From Flavobacteriales bacterium (GTDB taxonomy: Bacteria; Bacteroidota; Bacteroidia; Flavobacteriales_D; Cryomorphaceae): a DNA stretch of 8,088 bases. Within the stretch, counting starts at the first letter, position 1, and every line of letters starts with the position of its first letter. A program made the position numbers and the translations under genes. The notes under the pieces are model-generated. The model saw nothing but the letters and a program-made list of their open reading frames with translations. It did no database searches and was not told the origin of the DNA. The stretch spans positions 1 to 8,088 of the forward strand of contig JAIVHQ010000241.1 in the NCBI GenBank assembly GCA_020200995.1, given 5' to 3'. Positions 5,541 through 8,088 of this stretch are shown here, piece by piece.

Positions 5541-8088
5541 ATGAAATCAATCTTTTTTTACCTCATGGTGGCTGCGGTTTCCTTGGGAGCAGGGACATTA
5601 CAAGCCCAAAATTGCCCGACCGAAGTGAACACGGACCCTCGCAACCCAAGCAACCCCGACAGGCCGGAGCTTGCCAACCAGTTCTTTTGGTTTCCGCACA
5701 ATGGCCAATACAATGCAAACTTCGAGCTCATCACTCCAGGAGGTACTTATCCTTCTATCAACAGCCCATTCTGGTCAGTCACCGACTTAATGGTGGGCCA
5801 ACTGGTGAATTTAGGTGATAGTGATTTTTACCCCGAGGATGGCTGGGAATTATTAAAAGTGAACTTTGGAAGGCTGAATGACGGTACCCAACGCACAACT
5901 CTACCCAATATGCCTTACATGACGCTTTACAACAAATATACAGGCACTTTGCGCTTCTTGGGTATGTGGCCCAATGCAAGCACTAGCTGGGAAATCATCA
6001 GATTCAAAGTAAGCCTGCCGCAAACCAGATTAGGAGATCAATCTGAGAATAACCCTCTTGATGCAACAAATTTGCTTTCCATCCAAGGCGATGCAGCCCA
6101 GCCATTGGATCAGCAAACAGAGGAGAATGTTTATGAAATTATCACAGATTATCCTGGGATTTCCAATGCCAGTTATTTTTTCTGGTTTGACCTGCCGGTG
6201 GCCTATGATCCATGTATTTGTAATAGCGACGTGGCAATTCGTCTTGAAGCTTCTGTTGAGAGTAATTGGAATGTGACAGTAAAAGGAATTGTGGACGCTC
6301 AGGTATTACAGCAAGGTGCACCAGCTTCGCCAAATCACTCAGCGCTAGTAATCAAACGTATTATGGCAGCGAACAGTGCCCTGGCGGTTGCAATTGCTTC
6401 TGGTGGCACAGTTGTTCAAACAGGTCCCATAATTGATTTAATTGACATCTTCCAAGAGCGCCCTGGCGCAAGCCAGCAAGCGCAAAGCAATCTTGCACTT
6501 TTTGAATCTGCAATAAGAGCTGGTTCGAATGTCGCATGGGATGAAACGAAAATGGAATGGCGGAACATTGATTCAGGAGAAACTATTTCCCAATCTGAAT
6601 GGAATGCAATTGTTAATTCAATAGGACCTTTTCAGAATGCTGCAGTAGACTACTTCCTACCCTCTCAAAAAGCAGAAAAGCCGCGCACGTCAGTTGTAGG
6701 GTCAATTACAGCGAGTGGAACTGCCACCCTCAACCAAATGCCGGGTGATTTGGTGTACTGGGGTCTGCCGGGTTCTGCATGGACAGGGAGCCTCGAGGAA
6801 TCCGTTTCAAACTCAACGTTAGGTTCCGGACTCGATCCAGAGTACCCAATTTATAACAATCCGTTGGGCACATTCGCATTGTTAAAAACACCAACTATCC
6901 AGGTAAAAAAGATCTCCCACTCAATTCTTGACGGGTATCAATTATTGCCACCTTTTGACGAGTCAACGTGTATGTTTGGAGACTACACTGAGATTCAAGC
7001 ATTTTTTAATCAGGAGGAGTTCAAATACTACTTTAATCCTGCGATGAAAATGAATCAAGAGAAAACGGAAATCCTGGCATCTATAGTGATCAAAGAAAAG
7101 AATAACGGAGCAGGCTCACCTTTTGTAAGCGAAACGCAATGCTTGACTGATAATTTCAGCAGTCCTTCGGATGAAATTTATTGCAACCTCTGCATTTCCG
7201 AGCAAGATGTGAGCATTGCAACTAATTTACTTCAAGGTAGTAATATTGTGATTGGTGTAGACGACAAAGAAAGGTACACGCCCCCTGTACCGATAGACTA
7301 CATTAATGATATGGTCGCCAGTTTTTTGACGAATAATCAAACATCCATTAATGACTTTGACTTTTTTATCAGGCTAACCCTGAAAATAGAAAGTCACAAT
7401 GTCGGTAAAGACGGAGATCCTGTAAAAAATACGCAGGTCATCACATTTCCATTAAATGCAGTTGAGTACACAGGTACATTACCGATCCCAATTGTTGACC
7501 TTGAGAATGATGTGAATGAGTATACAATTATAGACACTTCAGTTGATTTACCTACTGACGAAGAGCATTTCAATAGTGGATATACAGAAATTAGCAGTAA
7601 TCTATTTACCTCCACAGGAGTTATGGGTACCATTTTGTCAGGCTCAGTCATCCATCTAAAGCCAGGCGCTGTAATCTCTCCTAATATAAGACTGGCAATT
7701 GACTATCCATTGCAGGGTACGCAACTACAAGGTCAGTGCGATGAGCAGCAGATCAGTGATTTTTGCTCAAATCAATTACCGGATCTGTCATATCAAGCAT
7801 CCACTTTTTCAGCGAAAGCTTATGTCGGTACTTCTCTTCCCAACCATACTATCAAGCCCTATCTTGAAAACGCCCATGTAACATCCCTCAATCTTCACCC
7901 CAACCCCGCCCGCTCCGAGCTCACCCTCCGCGGCACGGGGGGCGGCCTGGGCCATATCACCATTTATGACACTTCGGGCAGGCCGGTGATGCAAGCCAAT
8001 GCCGGAGGCGGGGCAAGCGAGCACCGCATGGATATCGGGGCGCTGGCCCCTGGCATATACATCGTACAGGCCACCTGCGGTGATGAAG
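5541..8088 (+). CDS. Large T9SS-secreted protein with type A sorting domain, 3' end outside window
   Basis: 849 complete codons from ATG at 5541, open to the right edge; judging from the sorting domain only a handful of residues are missing. Residues 1-22 are a signal peptide (GTLQA then Gln23). The long middle (23-780) shows no domain I recognise: beta-rich, with scattered Cys (pairs such as CIC near 225 and CNLC near 549) and an Ala/Ile-rich, possibly helical stretch at about 275-310. At about 696-722 SGSVIHLKPGAVISPNIRL resembles the 'I.LKPGF' strand often found just before T9SS sorting domains. Residues 783-849 are the sorting domain: LNLHPNPARSELTL, HITIYDTSGRPVMQ, IGALAPGIYIVQA. The protein would cross the inner membrane by Sec and the outer membrane by T9SS, then be anchored or released. 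It is last of three closely spaced genes. GC is about one-third in parts of 7321-7560 but 65% in the sorting domain. No enzyme motif found. Confidence 0.9.
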   Translation, partial: MKSIFFYLMVAAVSLGAGTLQAQNCPTEVNTDPRNPSNPDRPELANQFFWFPHNGQYNANFELITPGGTYPSINSPFWSVTDLMVGQLVNLGDSDFYPEDGWELLKVNFGRLNDGTQRTTLPNMPYMTLYNKYTGTLRFLGMWPNASTSWEIIRFKVSLPQTRLGDQSENNPLDATNLLSIQGDAAQPLDQQTEENVYEIITDYPGISNASYFFWFDLPVAYDPCICNSDVAIRLEASVESNWNVTVKGIVDAQVLQQGAPASPNHSALVIKRIMAANSALAVAIASGGTVVQTGPIIDLIDIFQERPGASQQAQSNLALFESAIRAGSNVAWDETKMEWRNIDSGETISQSEWNAIVNSIGPFQNAAVDYFLPSQKAEKPRTSVVGSITASGTATLNQMPGDLVYWGLPGSAWTGSLEESVSNSTLGSGLDPEYPIYNNPLGTFALLKTPTIQVKKISHSILDGYQLLPPFDESTCMFGDYTEIQAFFNQEEFKYYFNPAMKMNQEKTEILASIVIKEKNNGAGSPFVSETQCLTDNFSSPSDEIYCNLCISEQDVSIATNLLQGSNIVIGVDDKERYTPPVPIDYINDMVASFLTNNQTSINDFDFFIRLTLKIESHNVGKDGDPVKNTQVITFPLNAVEYTGTLPIPIVDLENDVNEYTIIDTSVDLPTDEEHFNSGYTEISSNLFTSTGVMGTILSGSVIHLKPGAVISPNIRLAIDYPLQGTQLQGQCDEQQISDFCSNQLPDLSYQASTFSAKAYVGTSLPNHTIKPYLENAHVTSLNLHPNPARSELTLRGTGGGLGHITIYDTSGRPVMQANAGGGASEHRMDIGALAPGIYIVQATCGDE
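7887..8088 (+). other. Type A T9SS C-terminal sorting domain (coding segment)
   Basis: The segment encodes the family pattern in order: LHPNPA at the start (the usual 'YPNPA' box, with His replacing Tyr), a central strand ending IYDTSGRPV, and LAPGIYIVQ (usual 'L..GiYiv.i'). The final basic strand that normally closes the domain lies beyond the window. Hand count gives 109 G/C in the 168 bases 7921-8088. Confidence 0.92.

Noticed and set aside
5612..6333. Short frames on both strands (5612-5818, 5779-5979, 6058-6276, 6142-6333) within the T9SS cargo gene
   Set aside because: They overlap a continuous frame from 5541 with signal peptide and sorting domain; no independent support.

Overview
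The window looks like chromosome of a Bacteroidota bacterium, probably near Flavobacteriales or Saprospiria. The evidence is a type IX secretion (T9SS) type A C-terminal sorting domain, an exported protein ending in the Bacteroidota-typical 'KHLPDFPSA' domain, a lipoprotein with an acidic surface-export-like signal after the lipidated Cys, signal peptidase I sites followed by Gln, and mostly absent Shine-Dalgarno sequences. Base composition is uneven: the sigma-factor locus and the sorting domain are GC-rich, while the middle of the large T9SS cargo gene is only about one-third GC.

Left half (1-2547, minus strand): a signalling locus transcribed leftward. It holds an ECF sigma factor (2062-2547), a single-pass membrane protein with three anti-sigma-like helical repeats (665-2062, sharing one base with the sigma stop codon), and the first 201 residues of an outer-membrane beta-barrel protein (1-603). 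Nearly identical promoter-like motifs (TGTAACTT-N12-GTCCGTC, same spacing) lie just upstream of the sigma gene and of the barrel gene. This suggests that the sigma factor drives its own operon and separately boosts the barrel gene.

Middle (2548-3486): a 939-base divergent intergenic region without a convincing gene. From left to right it contains the sigma promoter, an AT-rich stretch, a GC-rich island with a nested imperfect palindrome (about 2844-2978), an 11-bp perfect inverted repeat (3028/3089), an AT-rich dyad, a 19-unit AG microsatellite (3232-3269), and a Bacteroidota-type promoter candidate for the rightward genes.

Right half (3487-8088, plus strand): three tightly spaced genes (10-base gaps) encoding exported proteins that use three different export or anchoring routes. 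They are a stalk-like secreted protein with the KHLPDFPSA domain, a Cys-rich probable surface lipoprotein, and a large T9SS cargo protein cut by the window end within its sorting domain. They look like one operon building a cell-surface or secreted assembly of unknown function. No RNA genes, transposases or CRISPR arrays were seen.
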